Of a stretch of 64,000 nt of DNA, positions 1 through 13,600 are shown one piece after another (position 1 is the first letter of the stretch; every line of letters starts with the position of its first letter). Below the pieces are notes generated by a model. The model saw only the letters and a list, made by a program, of their open reading frames with translations. It did not search any database and was not told the origin of the DNA. Source of the stretch: JAGIBJ01 sp032119595 (GTDB lineage Bacteria; Actinomycetota; Thermoleophilia; Solirubrobacterales; Solirubrobacteraceae); the NCBI GenBank assembly GCA_032119595.1, contig JAUMBQ010000006.1, positions 806,001 to 870,000 on the forward strand, written 5' to 3'. The translations under genes were made by a program, and so were the position numbers.

Positions 1-2
1 TC

Positions 3-1472
3 CTCGTCGCCCTCGCCCTCGACCAAGGCGAGCATCCGCAGCGCCGCCGATGGCTGCGCGCGGCCGCGACCCTGGGCATCGTCGGGCTGCTCCTCACGGC
101 TTCACGAGGCGGCATCGCGGTCACGATCTTCGGCATGTTCTTGCTGGCCTATCGCGGCGTGCCGATCGGGTGGCCGCTGCTGCAGTCGATCGGCGGCGCA
201 CTTCCGGCCGTCGTCACCGGAACGCTTGCCGGCGGCGTGGCGCGTGCAGGCGTCGCGGACGACACCGGCCGACTGCTCGTCGGCGCGTTGGTGGTGGGCG
301 GCGTCGCGCTCGTCGCGTGGAGTGCCGCCCGAGATCTTGGTGCGCCCCCAGCGCTGCGCCGGCTCGGCTCTGGGCGTGGCGTGCTTGCGGGCGTGCTCGT
401 CGCGATCGTGCTGGTCGTGGTTGTCGCGGCGGCCGTCGCGCAGGGCGGCATCAAGGGCACGTGGGATCGCACGCAGGACTCGTTCTCGGCACGCAGCGTT
501 GCTGGGCAGCCCAGCGACGCGTCGCGCCTTTGGAGCGGCACGTCTGACGGCCGGCTGTGGCGCTGGCAGGCGGCGCTCGATGCCTACCAGCAGGCCGCCG
601 ACCCGATCCTGGGCCTCGGGCCCGGCAGCAGTCCGCAGACGCTTCGCCGCTATCGACGCGACGCGACGCCGAACCTCACCACACCCAGCGCCCCGATCGC
701 CGTCTTGACCGAGGCCGGTGGGGTCGGACTTGCGCTGGTGCTCATCGGCGTCCTGGGGCTCTCACTCGCGGCTCGCAGCGAGATGCGTCGCGAGCCACGC
801 TCGGACGGCGCGCTGCTGCTCACGATCGGCTCCGTGGTGCTCGCGCACGCGATGGTGAACGACGACCTCCATCAGCCGCTCATCTTGATCCCGGCCTTCG
901 TGTGCGTCGCCGCCCTCGGCGCGAGGAAGAGCGTCGAGCAACGCCTTGGCCCCGAGCCGGAGACCAACGCCCCGCCGGCCAGCCGGACGGCCGCCACCGC
1001 CGTTGGCGCACTGATCGCCGTGGTGGTCGCTCTCGGCGCCGTCGTTCCGGCCCGCGCCCAGCTCAAGGCCCGCGAGGCCGAAGCCAATCTGATCGCCGGC
1101 AACGCCGGTGCGCTGCGTGATGCCTCGCTCTATTCAGGCCAGGCGGCACGACTCGATCCGCTCGCCTTCCAAGGCGACGCCGTCGGGTCGCAGGCTGCGC
1201 TCGCGCTGCAGCGGTGGACCGAGGCCCGGCGCCTCGCGTTGCTCGCCGTGCGGCGCGCACCGAAGGAGGCCGCGGCTTGGCGCGCACTCGCATTCGTCGC
1301 GCTCGCCGAGCACGACCGCCCCGGCGCGCGCATTGCCGCCCGCAAGCTTCAGCAGCTCGACCCGGCCGCTCCGACGACCCGCGAGATCGCCCTCCAGGCG
1401 ACGCTCGACTCGGCACCGCCCGAGGCGTCGCCGACGGCCGTCGGCACGCCGCTCTCCCCCACCGCGCAGTAG
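3..1472 (+). CDS. O-antigen ligase-like membrane protein with TPR tail (5' end missing)
   Basis: The reading frame is open to the left edge of the window, so the N-terminus is missing. The visible part begins with membrane segments and contains TASRGGI near the start, which fits the [S/T]RG motif of the Wzy_C/O-antigen ligase family. Further hydrophobic segments follow (for example near 400-440 and 700-770). The last ~130 residues are helical and TPR-like (AREAEANLIAG, QRWTEARRLALLAVRRAPKEA), ending in a Ser/Pro/Thr-rich tail. Family members join or polymerise glycans at the outer face of the membrane; fused TPRs are common in this family in Gram-positive bacteria. Substrate unknown. The gene converges on the giant coiled-coil gene. 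Confidence 0.75.
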   Translation, partial: LVALALDQGEHPQRRRWLRAAATLGIVGLLLTASRGGIAVTIFGMFLLAYRGVPIGWPLLQSIGGALPAVVTGTLAGGVARAGVADDTGRLLVGALVVGGVALVAWSAARDLGAPPALRRLGSGRGVLAGVLVAIVLVVVVAAAVAQGGIKGTWDRTQDSFSARSVAGQPSDASRLWSGTSDGRLWRWQAALDAYQQAADPILGLGPGSSPQTLRRYRRDATPNLTTPSAPIAVLTEAGGVGLALVLIGVLGLSLAARSEMRREPRSDGALLLTIGSVVLAHAMVNDDLHQPLILIPAFVCVAALGARKSVEQRLGPEPETNAPPASRTAATAVGALIAVVVALGAVVPARAQLKAREAEANLIAGNAGALRDASLYSGQAARLDPLAFQGDAVGSQAALALQRWTEARRLALLAVRRAPKEAAAWRALAFVALAEHDRPGARIAARKLQQLDPAAPTTREIALQATLDSAPPEASPTAVGTPLSPTAQ

Positions 1473-1564
1473 CGCGAGGCGCGAGGCGGCGGCCACGCCG
1501 CGCAGGCGGGCCTAAGCGGCGGGCTGCCGCTGCGCCGCGCCCAGGGTCGACGGCGCGGCGAGGT

Positions 1565-1590
1565 CAGGAGTCGCTCCCCCGTCACTCCTG
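1565..1590. terminator. Candidate bidirectional hairpin between convergent genes
   Basis: Inverted repeat CAGGAGT (1565-1571) / ACTCCTG (1584-1590) with a 12-nt loop, sitting between the stops of the O-antigen-ligase-like gene (+) and the coiled-coil gene (-). A second overlapping pairing (CGCTCC with GGAGCG) could form instead. There is no clear U-tract, so factor-independent termination is uncertain. Confidence 0.3.
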
Positions 1591-1604
1591 CGGAGCGAGC
1601 GCGC

Positions 1605-4600
1605 CTAGCGACGGAAGCGGCGCTTGGCTTTGTATTTGCGGGGTCCGCTGCCGTCGCCCGGATCCGGCTCGTCGTGTTCGGAGTCCGGCCGTGGTTGGCG
1701 CGGGCGGCGGTCGACGGCCTGGTCCGGCGCGCCCTCGGGCGCGATCGAGATGATGCCGTCGTCGAAGTCTTCCAGGAGCGCCCAGGAGTCCGGATCGGGG
1801 GCGTCGGCGGCGCCCATGGCTCCGGGCTCGATCGCCTCGTCGGCCGGTGGTTCGGGCTGGACGTCGCGCGGGGGTGCCGGCTGACGCGGCTCAAACGCGG
1901 GCTGGGGTGGTGCGTCCGCCTCGGAGCCTCCGGAGCCGCCCGCGGCGGGGCCCTGCGGCGACGGCGCTGGCGAGCCACCCGATCCGCCCCAGCCGGAGTC
2001 CGCGTCGCCCGAGTCCGGGCCGCCGTCTTCGAGCATCCGCTGGAGTTCGGTGAGTTCGGCACGCAGGTCGCCGAGTTCGCGGTCGAGCTCCGCGCGGGCG
2101 CGGTTGGCCTCGGCGAGCTGCTCCTCCGCGACCGCGAGCGCCTCGTCGCGGTCGTCGAGCTCGGCGCGTGCCCGGGTGAGATCGCCAGCAACGGCGCTCG
2201 CCTTGTCGAGTTCGCCTCCGAGCTCCTGTTGGAGGTCGGCCTGGCGATCACGGTCATCGCGCTGACGACGTTCGAGTTCCTCGTACCGCGCTTTGAGGTG
2301 CTCCAGCGCCTCGTTGGCCGAATCCAGCTCGGCACGCAAGGTCCGGCGTTCCTTCTCGATCTCCTCGGCCCCCGCGAGCCCGGCCTGCGCGCGCTCGTAC
2401 TTGAGCTCGAGTTCGTCGATCCGGTCGGCTTGGCGCGCTGACTCGCGGCGGAGCACCTGGAGCTGTTCTTCGGCGGCCCGCCGTGCTTCCTCGACTTCCG
2501 CGACGCGCTTGCCGCGCTCCTCCGCCTGCCCGGCAGCACCATCGCGCTCGCCCCGGATCGCGGCGAGCTGGTCAACGATCTCGTCGTGGCGGGCGTGGGC
2601 GGCTTCGAGCTCCTTGCGAGTCTTGCTCGCTTCAATCCGTTCGAGGTCCTGGGCGCGCGTGAGTCGCTCGACCTCGATCTCCTTCTCCGTCAGCGAGGCC
2701 TCGAGTTCGCCGCGGCCCGTGTCGATGCGGGTGATGCGCTCCTCAAGTTCCCTGATGCGGCCCGTGAGCTGGTCGACGCTGCGGGTGTGGGACTGCTCCT
2801 CGTCGCGCGCGGCGGCCGCTCGCTCCTCCAGCGCCGACGTGATCTGCTCGGCCCTGGACCGTGCAACGTCCCGCTCCGTCGCGAGAGCGTCGGCGCGCGC
2901 GTCGGCTTCCTCGTGCAGGCGAGTGAGCGTGGCGATCTCCTCGCGGAGTTTCTCCTCTTCGGTGGCCTGCGCCTGGGCGCGATCACCAAGTTCGCTGAGG
3001 CGCCGCTGCAGCTCGCCGAGCCCAGCGTCGAGTTCGGCCGTGTTCGTGATGGCCAGGTCGCGCTCGGTGCGCGCCGCCGATACCTCTCGCTCGAGTTCGG
3101 CGATGCGGCCTCGGAGCTGTTCGAGCGCTTCGTCGGCGCTGGACATCGCCGCAAGCGCACGGGCGTCGGCGGCCTCGGTGACGTCCGCGAGTGCGGCCTG
3201 CTGGGTCCGGAGCTGCTCTTCGTGCTGGTCGATCAGGCCTGCGAGCCGGGCGGCGTGCTGCTCCTCCAGGGTGCGGCGCAGTGCGGCCAGCTCTTCGAGG
3301 CGACGGGCCTCGGCGGCGCGCTCCAGCTCGGTCATCGTCTCGGCGGCTGCGGCCTCCTGGGATTCCAGGCGCTCTTCCAGCTCGCCGCGCTGCTCGGCAA
3401 GCCGCGACTTCAGTTCGCGATCGGCGGCCTCACGCAGGTCGTCGCGCTCGGCGAGGACCTCGGCGATGCGAGCGGTGTGCTGGTGCTCAAGTTCGGTGAC
3501 GCGCTCGCGATGCTCGTTCTGGAGTCGCTCGACCAGGGCCTCGAACTCTGCCCGGACGACGCCGCCCTCACCGCGCAGACGCTCGCTCACCGAGGCCAGC
3601 TCGGAGTGTTCGGTCTTGACGCGGGCGAGCTCGATCTCAAGGGCGTCGGCCCGGTCGCGAGCCTCGTTGGCCGCGGCGTCGCGTTCGGCCAGAGCGGCGG
3701 CCGTGCGAGCGATGTCGGCTTCGAGCTCGGTGGCGCGCGCGAGGTGGCTCGCCGCGAGATCTTGGCTCTCCTCAAGCTGCGCGGCGAGCTGCGCCTGCGC
3801 GCGCTCGAACTCGACGGTCACCCGGTCGCGGTCGATCTCGACCGCCCGCAGGCGCTCCTCGAGTTCCGTGCGTGCGGCGAGCAGTGCGGAGCTTGCCTCG
3901 TTCTCGAGCTGCGTCTGCTGGTCCCGGACGTTCTCCAGATCGGCCGCGAGGTCGGCGGCGGCGGCGCGCGCCTCGACCCGGGCTTGATCGAGCACGCGGA
4001 CGCGCTCCTCAAGTTCGGTCACGTGCGCGCCGGACTCGCGAACCTGCTCGTCGTAACGCTCGCGGGCGGCGGCGAGGGCCTCTTCCGCCTGGGCGCGGGC
4101 GGCAGCGAGCTCGGCCTCGCGGCGCTCGGCCGCCTCGGCGAGCTCCGCCGCATGCTGATCGCGAAGCGTCGCCAGCTCCGCGGCTTGGAGTTCAGCGGCC
4201 TCGGTGAGCTGGGCGGCGTACTGCTCGCGGAGCGCCGCGTGCTCGTTTCCGGCCTCGATGAACTCCGCCTCGAGCCGCGTGCGCATCGCGACGAGCTGCT
4301 CCTCGTGGCGCTGCTCGGCGGCCGCGAGTGCGGTGGCGTGCTCGGTCGCGAGCGCGGCCAGCGTGGCGTGGTGCTCGGCGACCGCAGCCTCGCGAGCGGC
4401 ACGTTCGGCATCGCGTTCGCCGGCGAGGGCCGCCAGGGCTGACTGATGCTCGGCGGAGGCACGACGGAGCTGCTCGTGGTGGTCTTCGATGGCCCGAGCG
4501 ACGGCCGCCTCCTGCTCCTCGGCGGCGCGCGCGAGGGCTCCGGCGAGGGACTCCTGTCGCATCTCGAGTTCTTCGTCCCGCTCAGCCAGCGCCCGGTGGT

Positions 4601-7600
4601 ACTGCTCGCGCGACTCGTCCATCTCGGCACGGAGCCGAGCGACGAGTTCGCGATGCTCGCCCTGGAGCCGCTCGACCGTCTCGCGGTGCGCCTCCTGCAG
4701 GCGGTCGAGTTCATCGGCGTGGCGTGCGGTGGCCTCCGCGACGGCCCGGTCATCGCGTGAGGCGAGGTCGGCCCGCTCGGCTTCAAGGAGGTCGAGCTGC
4801 TCGGCCAGCGCGCGCTGCTGGTCGACGAGCTCCGTTCGCTCCGACTCCAGCGCGGCGGTGAGCGCCTCGACCTGGGCGGTCAGGGCGTCGCGCTCGGCGA
4901 TCAGCTGGCCAAGGCGCTCGTCGCGCTGCAAGACCTCGGCCTGGGCTTCGGTTGCGCGAGTCAGGTGCTCCGCGACGAGCGACTGGCTCTGATCGAGCTC
5001 CTCGGCATGGGCGACGAGCACCCGCTGGAGTTCTTCCGACAGGCCGTCGCGCTCGTCAAGGCGAGCATCGAGTGAGGTCCGCGCCTGGACGAGCTCCTGC
5101 TGGAGGGCCTCGACGGCGGCCGTCTGCTCGGCGAGCCGGGCCGCGATCGCGTCGCGCTCGGCGGCGTGCGCGGCCGCAGCCGCTTCCTGCTCGGTGCGAT
5201 GCGCGGCGACCAGCGCCTCCCGATCCTCCGCGAGCTGCGCCACGAAGCCCGCCTGGTCCGCCGCCTGCTGCGCGGCGAAGCGCTCGTGGTCGGCCGCCTG
5301 CTGAGCGACGAGCGCTTCCTGCGCGGCCACCAGTTCCTCGATCTGCTCCAGCGCGCGAGCCATCGCCTCGGCATGGTCGGCCTCGAGCGCGCGGACACGC
5401 TCTTCGTGCTCGCCGCGCAGCGCAAGCAGTCCCGACTCGGAGTCCTGCGCCAGCTCGCCGCGCAGGGCTTCGATGACGTCTTGCTGCTCAGCCTGCGCAG
5501 CGGCGAGCTGGCCGGCGTGTTCGGCGTTGAGCTGGGCGAGCGCGGCCTCGTGCTGGGCGAGCGCATCCTCGTGCTGGGCGTGAAGCTGGGCGAGCGCCGC
5601 CTCATGCGCGGAGACCAAGGCCTCGCGCTCCTCGCGAGCAGCCGCCAGCGCTGCGGCCTGCTCGGCAGCCGCAGCTTGAAGCTGTGCTTCGAACGCGGTC
5701 TCAAGCTCCTGCGCCCGCTGCACGGCAGCGGCCTTCTCGGCGTCGACTCTGGCGGATGCATTGGCCTCAGCGGCGTCGACTTTGGCCGCCGCGACGGCCT
5801 CAGCGGCCTCGACCTTCGCCGCGGCAGCTGCCTCGGTGGCGTCGACTCTGGCCGCGGCGTCGGCCTCGAGGGCGACGACCTTGGCGGCGGCGTCGGCCTC
5901 GACGGCGACGAGCCGCTCCTGCGACTCGGCGCTGAGCACAGCAAGCCGTTCCTGGAGCGCCTGAACCCGCTCGTCGGCGTCGACGCTCAGCGTGGCAAGC
6001 CGTTCCTGGAGCGCCTGAACCCGCTCGTCGGCGTCGGCGCTCAGCACAGCAAGCTCGCCTTGGAGCGCTTCGATCCGCTCCTGGGCTTCGAGCGCGGCAA
6101 GTTCGACGCGCTGATCCGCCTCCGCCTGGGTGGCTTCGACCTGCGCCGACGCCAGCGTCTGTGCCTCGGCGACGCGGTCCTGGAGTTCGGTCTCGAGCGT
6201 GACAACCTGCGCCTGCAGCGCCTGGATGCGCGCCTGCGCTGCCGACTCGGCCTCGTCAGCCCGCGTCGTCGCCTCGAGCTCAAGGGTGCTCAGCTGCTCC
6301 TCAAGCGCGGCGGCCTGCTCGTTCCAGCGGGCCTCCGCCTGCTCGAGCCGCTCTAGCGATTCGGCTTCGGCGAACGCCAGTCGCTGCGCCGTCTGCTGTT
6401 CGACGGTCTCGATCTGCTGCGCGGCCTGCTGCTCGACGAGCTCAATCTGCTGCGCGGCGGCCTCGATCTGCTGCGCCGCTTCGCGTTCGAGCGTCTGAAC
6501 GCGTGCGGCAGCCTCTGTCTCGGCACGCTCGACGCGCTCGGCCGCCTCTGCCTGGGCGAGTTCGACGCGCTCGGCCGCCTCTGCCTGGGCGAGTTCGACG
6601 CGCTCGGCCGCCTCCGCCTGGGCACGCTCGACGTGTTCGGCTGCCTCCGCCTCTGCCTGCTGGGCGAGCAGCACCGCTTCGGCCGTCTCGGCGCGAGCAG
6701 CAGCAAGCTGCTCCGTGGCTTCGGACTCGACCGCCTCGACGCGCGCGGCCGCCTGGAGTTCGGCCGTCGCGATGCGCTCGCCGGCGTCGGCCCGCAGCGC
6801 GGCGAGCTGCTCGGCCGTCTCGGCATGCCCGGCCTCGATGAGGTCGTCGAGCTCCGCCTTCGCGGCGGCCAAACGCTCCTGTGCGGCGACGCGCTCGGCC
6901 TCGAGCGTCGACTGGAGGGCCAGCTGCGCCTCAGCGGCCTCGCTGCGAATCGACGCGAGTTCAGCGGCGTGGGCCGCGTCGAGTGCCTCGCGCTCAGCCG
7001 TCCGCTCGGCCGCGACACGCTCACGTTCGGCTTCGAAGCCAGCGATGAGCCGCTCACGTTCGACCTCGAGCTGCTCGACCATCTGCTCGCGCTCAGCGAG
7101 GATGTCGTCGCGCTCCTGCTCCAGACGATCGACGATCGCCGCGTGGCCCGCGACCAGCTCATCGCGCTGCGACGCAAACCCGGCCGTCAGCTCATCGCGC
7201 TGCGACGCAAACCCGGCCGTCAGCTCGGCACGGAGCTGCTCCTGCGCGGCGAGCAGCGCCTCGCGCTCGGCCACCTGTTCGGCGCGTGCCGACTCACCGT
7301 CGGCTGCGGCCTCCTCGGCGGCCGTCAGGGCCTCCGACAGACGCTGCTCGTAGTCGGCCTGAAGGGCCCGGCCACGCTCTTCATGCTCGGTCCGCACGAG
7401 CAGGAGCGCCTGTGCGGACGCGCGCTCAAGATCATCGCGCAGCGTCGCGAGCGCCTGATCGTGCTCGGCCCGCAGCTCGGCGATCGCGTTCGCGTGCTCA
7501 GACCGCAAGCCGGCGAGGGTCCGCTCGTGGCGCTCGATCGTCGCGGAATGCTCTGCGGCCGCAGCGGCTTCGGTGCCACCGAGCTGCGCATTGAGCGCAG

Positions 7601-10600
7601 CGAGTTTCTCGTCGTGCGTGAGCCGCTCCTGGTCCCACGCGAGCTGCGCGGCCTCTAGGCGCTCGCGGTGCGCGGTCAGTGCGGCCGCAATCGCCTCGGC
7701 CTGCTCGTCGGCGGCCTGTTCCAGCGCCGCGCGGAGTTCGTCGATCTCCTCGGTCCGCTCGGCGCGGACGCGCGCGATCTCAACTTCCTGCTCGCTCCGC
7801 AGCCGTTCGAGCTGCGCGGCGGCGTCCTCGGCGGCGTCGCGGAGCGTGGCAGCGTCGGCACCATGGGCCTCGCGAAGCTCGATGATCTCCTCGGCCCAGG
7901 CGGCGCGAAGCGCCTCGGTCTCCTCTTCGCGGCGGGTCCGCTCGGTCTCGAGCGCGGCCTCGTGCTCGCTGCGGATCCGCTGCAACACGGCGGCCTGCTC
8001 GCTGCGCAGCTCAGCGACCGCGCGGCTGGACTCCGCCTTCAGCGCCGCCAGCTCGTCCTCGCGCTGGGCATCGCGCTGCTCGATCTCTCGGCGCAGATCC
8101 CCAGCGACGGCCTCGTGCTCCAGCGCGCGACTGCGCAGGTCGGCGATGAGCTGCGCGGCGGCCTGCTGCTCGGCCTCGATCTGCTGCTCATGCTCAGACG
8201 AGATCGCGTTGAATCGCGCCGACGTGTCGTCGCGCATCGCCGCGAGTTCTTGATCGCGGGCAGCCTCGGCCGCGGTGATGCGCTCCTGCGTCTCCTGGCG
8301 CACGAGCTGGATCTCAGCTTCCAGGGCCTCGCGAGTCTCCGCGGCGCGCGCTTCGGCGGTCGCGACCTCGGTCTGCAGTCGCGCGGTGTGCTCGTTCTCG
8401 GCATTGGCCAGCGCTTGGATCGCCGCGTCGCGTGACGCGCGGGCCTGGCTGATCTCAGCCTCGGCCGCGGCGCGGGTCTCTTCGACCTGGGTCTCGGCAG
8501 CCATCCGCGCGTCGTCGAGTTCGGCGGCGACCGCGCGCTGAATCGTCTCGATCTCGGCGGCCGCGGCGGCCTTCGCAGCGCGCACCTCTTCGGCCAAGTC
8601 GGCTTGCACCTGCTCTCGCTGCTGCGCCGACGCCGCGAGCGCGGCCTCAAGCTGCTCGGTCGCTTCGGCCTGTGCTGCCTGCACCTGCGCGAGGCCACGC
8701 TCACGCTCACGCTCGGCGGCTGCCTGGAGCTCGGTCACGATCCGCGACGCGCCCGCGCGGGCCTCGTCGAGTTCGGACCGGAGCATGGCGATCGTCGCCT
8801 CGGACTGCTCCTGGAACTCGGCGACCTCGGCCGCCTTGGCCTGCTCGACCGCTGCGACTCGCTCGTCCGCCTGCGCTTGGGCCTCGGTGGCAGCCGTCTC
8901 AGCGTCGGCGTGGGCTTGCGCGATCTCGCGCTCTGCGCTGGCCTGCAACGCAGGGAGTTCTTCTGCCGCCGCCGCGCGCGTCTGCTCGAGCTGCTCGCGA
9001 AGCACCGTGAGCAGCTCGCTCGACCCGGTCCGAGTGTCATCCAACTCGGCCGCCGCATGGGCCTGGACTGCTTCGAGCTGGTCGGCAAGTTCGCTGACGC
9101 GCGCCTCGCCCTCGGCCCTGACCGCGGCGACCTGCTCGTCGGCCTTGGCCTGCGACGCCGCAAGCTCCTGCTCGGCCTCGGAGCGCACCGCCGCGACGCG
9201 GGCCTCCGCGTCGGCCTGAACCTTCTGCACCTGCGCCTGCGTTGCGGCATGCGTCTCGGCGACCTGCGACTCCGCCCACGCGCGCGCCTCAGCCACCTGC
9301 GCTTCGGCCGCCGTCCGCAGCTCGTCGACGTGGTCGCGCGCTCCGGTATGGGCCTGCTGCGCCTCGGCACGAGCCTGCTCGGCCTGCTCGAGCGCCTGCT
9401 GGGCCTCGGCGCGAGCCTGCTCGATCTCGGCGCGGAGCGCCTCCGCGGTCGCCTCGGCCTCAAGCTGCGCGGCAACGACGCGTTCGTCGGCCTCGGCCCT
9501 CAGGACCCTTGCCTGTTCGGCTACGTCGCCGAGCGCTGCCTGCACGCGCTCGTCGGCGTCGGCGCGGACCGCTTCGAGCTCTGCCTGGGCGCCCTCGATC
9601 GTCTCGGCGCGCACCGCGTGGGCTCGAGCGTCGGCCGTGGCGTAGGCCTCCGCGAGATCGGCTTCAGCTTGGGCGCGAGCGGCCTCGGCCTGCGCGCGGG
9701 TCGCGGCGACCTGTTCGCTGGCCGTCTCGGCTTCAGCGCGCGCGGCCGAGAGCTGTTCTTCGAGTTCGGCTCGGGTCGCTTCCAGGCGCTCCTGCGCGTC
9801 GGCGCTGGCGGCTTGGGCGGCCTCGGCGAGTTCCGTCGCCGCAGCCGCGCGGATCGTGTCGACCTCACTCTGGAGCGCCGCCGCTTCGCTGCGCGCCTGC
9901 TCCAGCTCGTCCTGCACTGCGGCGAGTTCGGCAGCGGCGGCCTGCTCGATGTCGTCGCGCGCGGCGGCGACTTCAGCGGCGCGAAGTTCGCGCTCTTCGG
10001 CGATCGCCGCCGCTGCGGTCTCGCGGGCCTCGTCGGCCTCGGCGCGGGCGGCCGCGGTGGCGTCTTCGGCTTCGGCCATCGCCGCGGCGGCCAGCTCGTC
10101 GGCCTCCTCGCGTGCATGCGCCGCGAGCGTTTCTGCGCGGGCCTCAGCAGCTGCTGCACGGTCCTGCGCTTCGGCGATCAGCGCGGCCGCTTGCCGCTCC
10201 GTCTGTTCCTGGGCCTGGGCAGTACGCGACTCCGCCTCCGCGACCGCTTGCTCGGCGCGCAAGTCCGCCTCGGCGACCGCTTGCTCGGCACGGGACTCCG
10301 CCTCGGCCACCGATTGCGCCGCACGCGACTCCGCCTCGGCCACAGCCTGCGCCGCACGCGACTCCGCCTCGGCCACAGCCTGCGCCGTGCGCGACTCCGC
10401 CTCTTCTTGGGCCAGCGCAGCGCGCGCTTCGGCCTCGGCAAGCGCCTCGGCCCCATGGGCTCGAACCTCAGCCAGCTCCGCGGCCGCGACGGCGAGGGCC
10501 TCGGCGAGATCAGACTCGCGTCGCTCGTTCAGCGCTGCCAGTTCAGCCGCGGCACGCTCTTGGGCCTCGGCGAGCTCAGCGGCGGCGCGCTCTTCAAGCT

Positions 10601-13600
10601 GCGCCAGACCGGCTGCGGCCATTTCGTCGGCGTCGGCCAGAGCGGCTTCGGCGCGAACCCGGCCCGCTTCGGCCTCGGCCAGGGCGGCGTCGACGCGCTC
10701 CTGCGCGAGGGCGAGCTGGAGCTGGGACTGCTCGCGCGCCTGGGCGACCTGCTGCTCGGCCGCGAGTCGCTGCTGCTCGAGTTCGACCTTCGACTGCTCC
10801 GTCTCGCTGTGGGCTTCCGCGATCCGCTCGGCCTCGGCCAGCGCCGAGGCGGCCCGCTGCTCAGCGTCATCGAGGGCGGCAGCGGCGCGTGCCTGCGTCT
10901 CCTCAAGTTCCCTGCGGGCCGCTTCGACCTGCGTCTCAGCCCACTGGCGTGCCTCGTCGACCTTCGCCTCGACGCGCTGACGGGCCTGCCCGCCGGCCTC
11001 TTCGAGCTCGGCGCGCAGCGCCTGGACCTGGTCTTGCGCTTCGGCCACGCGCGCGTCAGCGCGCGCCTCCGCCTCGGCGATGGCGGCCTCAGAGGCCTCG
11101 CGCGCCTCGGCGACCAGGGCCGCAGCGTGTTCCTCCGCCTCGGCTTCGGCAGCAGCGACGCGCGCCTGCGCCTCAGCGATCTGCGCCTCAGCGCGCTCCC
11201 GCACGGCCGCCAACTCAGCCGCCGCGCGCTCCTGCGCCTCAGCCACCTCAAAGTCAGCGCGCTCCTGCGCCTCAGCCACCTCAAAGTCAGCGCGCTCCTG
11301 CGCCTCAGCCACCTCAGCGTCGGCGCGCTCTTGGACTTCGGCCAGCGCCGCGGCCGCAGCGTCTTGGGACTCCGCCAGCGCCGCCGCTTCGCGAGCAGCC
11401 GACGCTTCGGCGGCCTCGGCGAGGGCTGCCGCGGCTTCCTCTTCGGCCTCGGCGAGCGCCGCCGCAGCTTCCGCTTCGGCCTTGGCGAGCGCCTCAGCGG
11501 CCTCGCCACGGGTCGCTTCGATGAGCGCGCGGGCGGCGTCGAGTTCCACCCCGAGCTGCTCGCGGACGACCCGCAACTCGCCTTCGAGTTCCGCGACGCG
11601 GCTGCGGGTCTGGTCGAGGTCTGCCGCGGCGCGTGCGCGCGTCGCCGCCAGTTCGGAGGTCGCCTGGCCCTCCAGATCGGCGAGCTGCGTCGCGACCTGC
11701 TCCTGCGTGCGCGCGAGTTCCTCGGCGCGCTCTGACGCCAGCGTGCGGGCGGCGCGCAGGTCGTCTTCGAGCTGCTCGGCACGTTGGTCGCCACTGGCGC
11801 GAACCTCGCTGAGTTCACGTTCCAGCGCGTCGACGCGCTCGGCCTCGGTGCGCAGCAGATCGGCTTCGCGCTGCACCTGCGCGGTTGCGGCCCGGGCCGT
11901 GTCGAGGTCTTCGCTGAGTTCGACCAGCCGGGCATCGCGCGCCGCGAGTTCCTCCTGCTGCTGGGCGCTTCGCGTGAGCTCGGCGTCGAGCTGCTCCAGC
12001 GACTCGGCGAGCTGCTCGTGCAGGCCGGCGAGTTGCTGCTCGGCGACGGCGCGACGCTGCTCTTCCTCGTGGAGCCGGTCGACCGTGGCGGCCACGTCGC
12101 CCATCTGCGAGCGCAGTTCCTTCAGTTCGGCCCCGAGTGCCGAGGCGTGCTGCGTGGCGTCCTCGCGGGCAGCATCGAGCCCCTCGATCCGGGACTCGCG
12201 CTCGGCGAGCGCCTTGCGCAGGCTCTCGGTCTGCTGCTCATTCGCGTCGCGCGATTCCCGTGCGGAGACGAGTTCGGATTCCAGCTCCGACACGCGCGCT
12301 TCGGTCTCGGCGCGGAGCCGCTGGATGACCACCTCCAGCGCACGGGTGGCGTCGGTGGCTTCCTCTTCGACGGCCTCCCGCTCGGCCTGGGAACTCTCAA
12401 GCTGCTGGCGCAGGCTACGGCGCTCGGTCTCCAGCTCTTCGAGTCGGGACAGCGTCTCTTCGAGTCGCGACCCGAACGATTCGCCGGCCTTGAGCGCAGC
12501 CTCGAGTTCGCCCTGGGCCTGCGCGACGCGCTGATCGGCGTCGGCGCGCTCTGAGCCGAGGCGGTGCTCGAGCTGCTCCAGCGCCTGCGCCTCGTGGGCG
12601 CGCTGCTCTTCGAGTTCAGCCTCGGCGGCCTCGGCGCGGGCGCGGGTCTCGGCGAGTTCGCCATCGAGCGCCGCCAGACGCACCGCGAGTTCTTCGGACC
12701 CAGCGGCCTGCTTCGACGACCGTTCGAGGAGCGACTCCGTCTTGGCCTGCTCTTCGGTGAGTTGACGACGGAGCTCGTCGAGGTCCTCGGCCAGCTGGTC
12801 GGCGAGGCGGTCGCGCTGCTCCAGGCGTTCGCGCGTGGCGTCGAGTTCTCCGCGGAGTTCACCGAGCGTGCGGCGCGTCTCGTCGCGCTCCTCCTGGGCG
12901 TCGGCGGCGAGCGAGCGAGCGTCGAGCAGCTGGGCTTCGAGGTCGGTGCGAAGGGTGTCGCGGTCGCCGCTGGCGTGATCGAGTTCGGCGGTGAGTCGTT
13001 CGACGGACGCTTCGGCGTTGCCGAGCCGGTCGAGCAACGTGTCGCGCTCCTCGCTGAGCTCGCCGCGGCGGGCGCTGACGGCCTCCAGCTCCGTCCGGAC
13101 GGTGCTCAGTTCATCGCGCTGGCGAGCGAGCTGATGCTGGAGTTGTTCGCGTGCGGTGAGCTGCTCGGCCAGGCGCGCCGTCTGCTCCTCGTGCTCGCTG
13201 CGTTCGACCTCCAGGTCGGCCCGGAGCTCGGCGAGTTCGCGGCCGCGCCGCTCGAGTTCGCCCTTGATCGCGCGGAGCTGATCGTCTTGCGCGCTGCGCT
13301 GGCGCTCGAGTTCGCTGACCTGCTCCGCGCGCTGACGCACGAGCGCCTCGCGCTCCTCTTCGGCGGTCTCGCGCGCGGCGACGGCGAGCGCCATCTGCTC
13401 GAGGGCGTCGTCGAGCTGGCGCTGGAGGCGCGCGAGGTCGGCGGCGTGGCGAGCCCGCTCCTCCTCGCCGCGTTCGGTCGCTTCGCGGAGCGCTTCGACC
13501 TCGCCGCGCAGCTCGCTTTCGCGGCGGGTCGCGGCGTCGAGTTGCCCCGACAACGCGTCGCCGCGTTCGGCCAGCTCGCGACGCTCGCGCTCGGCGTCTT

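Noticed and set aside
8604..11735. Long plus-strand open frame (over 1000 codons) inside the giant coiled-coil gene
   Set aside because: It is a shadow: strong GC3 bias and repeated Glu/Ala/Arg codons remove stops from the opposite strand. The translation is a Leu/Gly/Arg-rich pattern with no domain.
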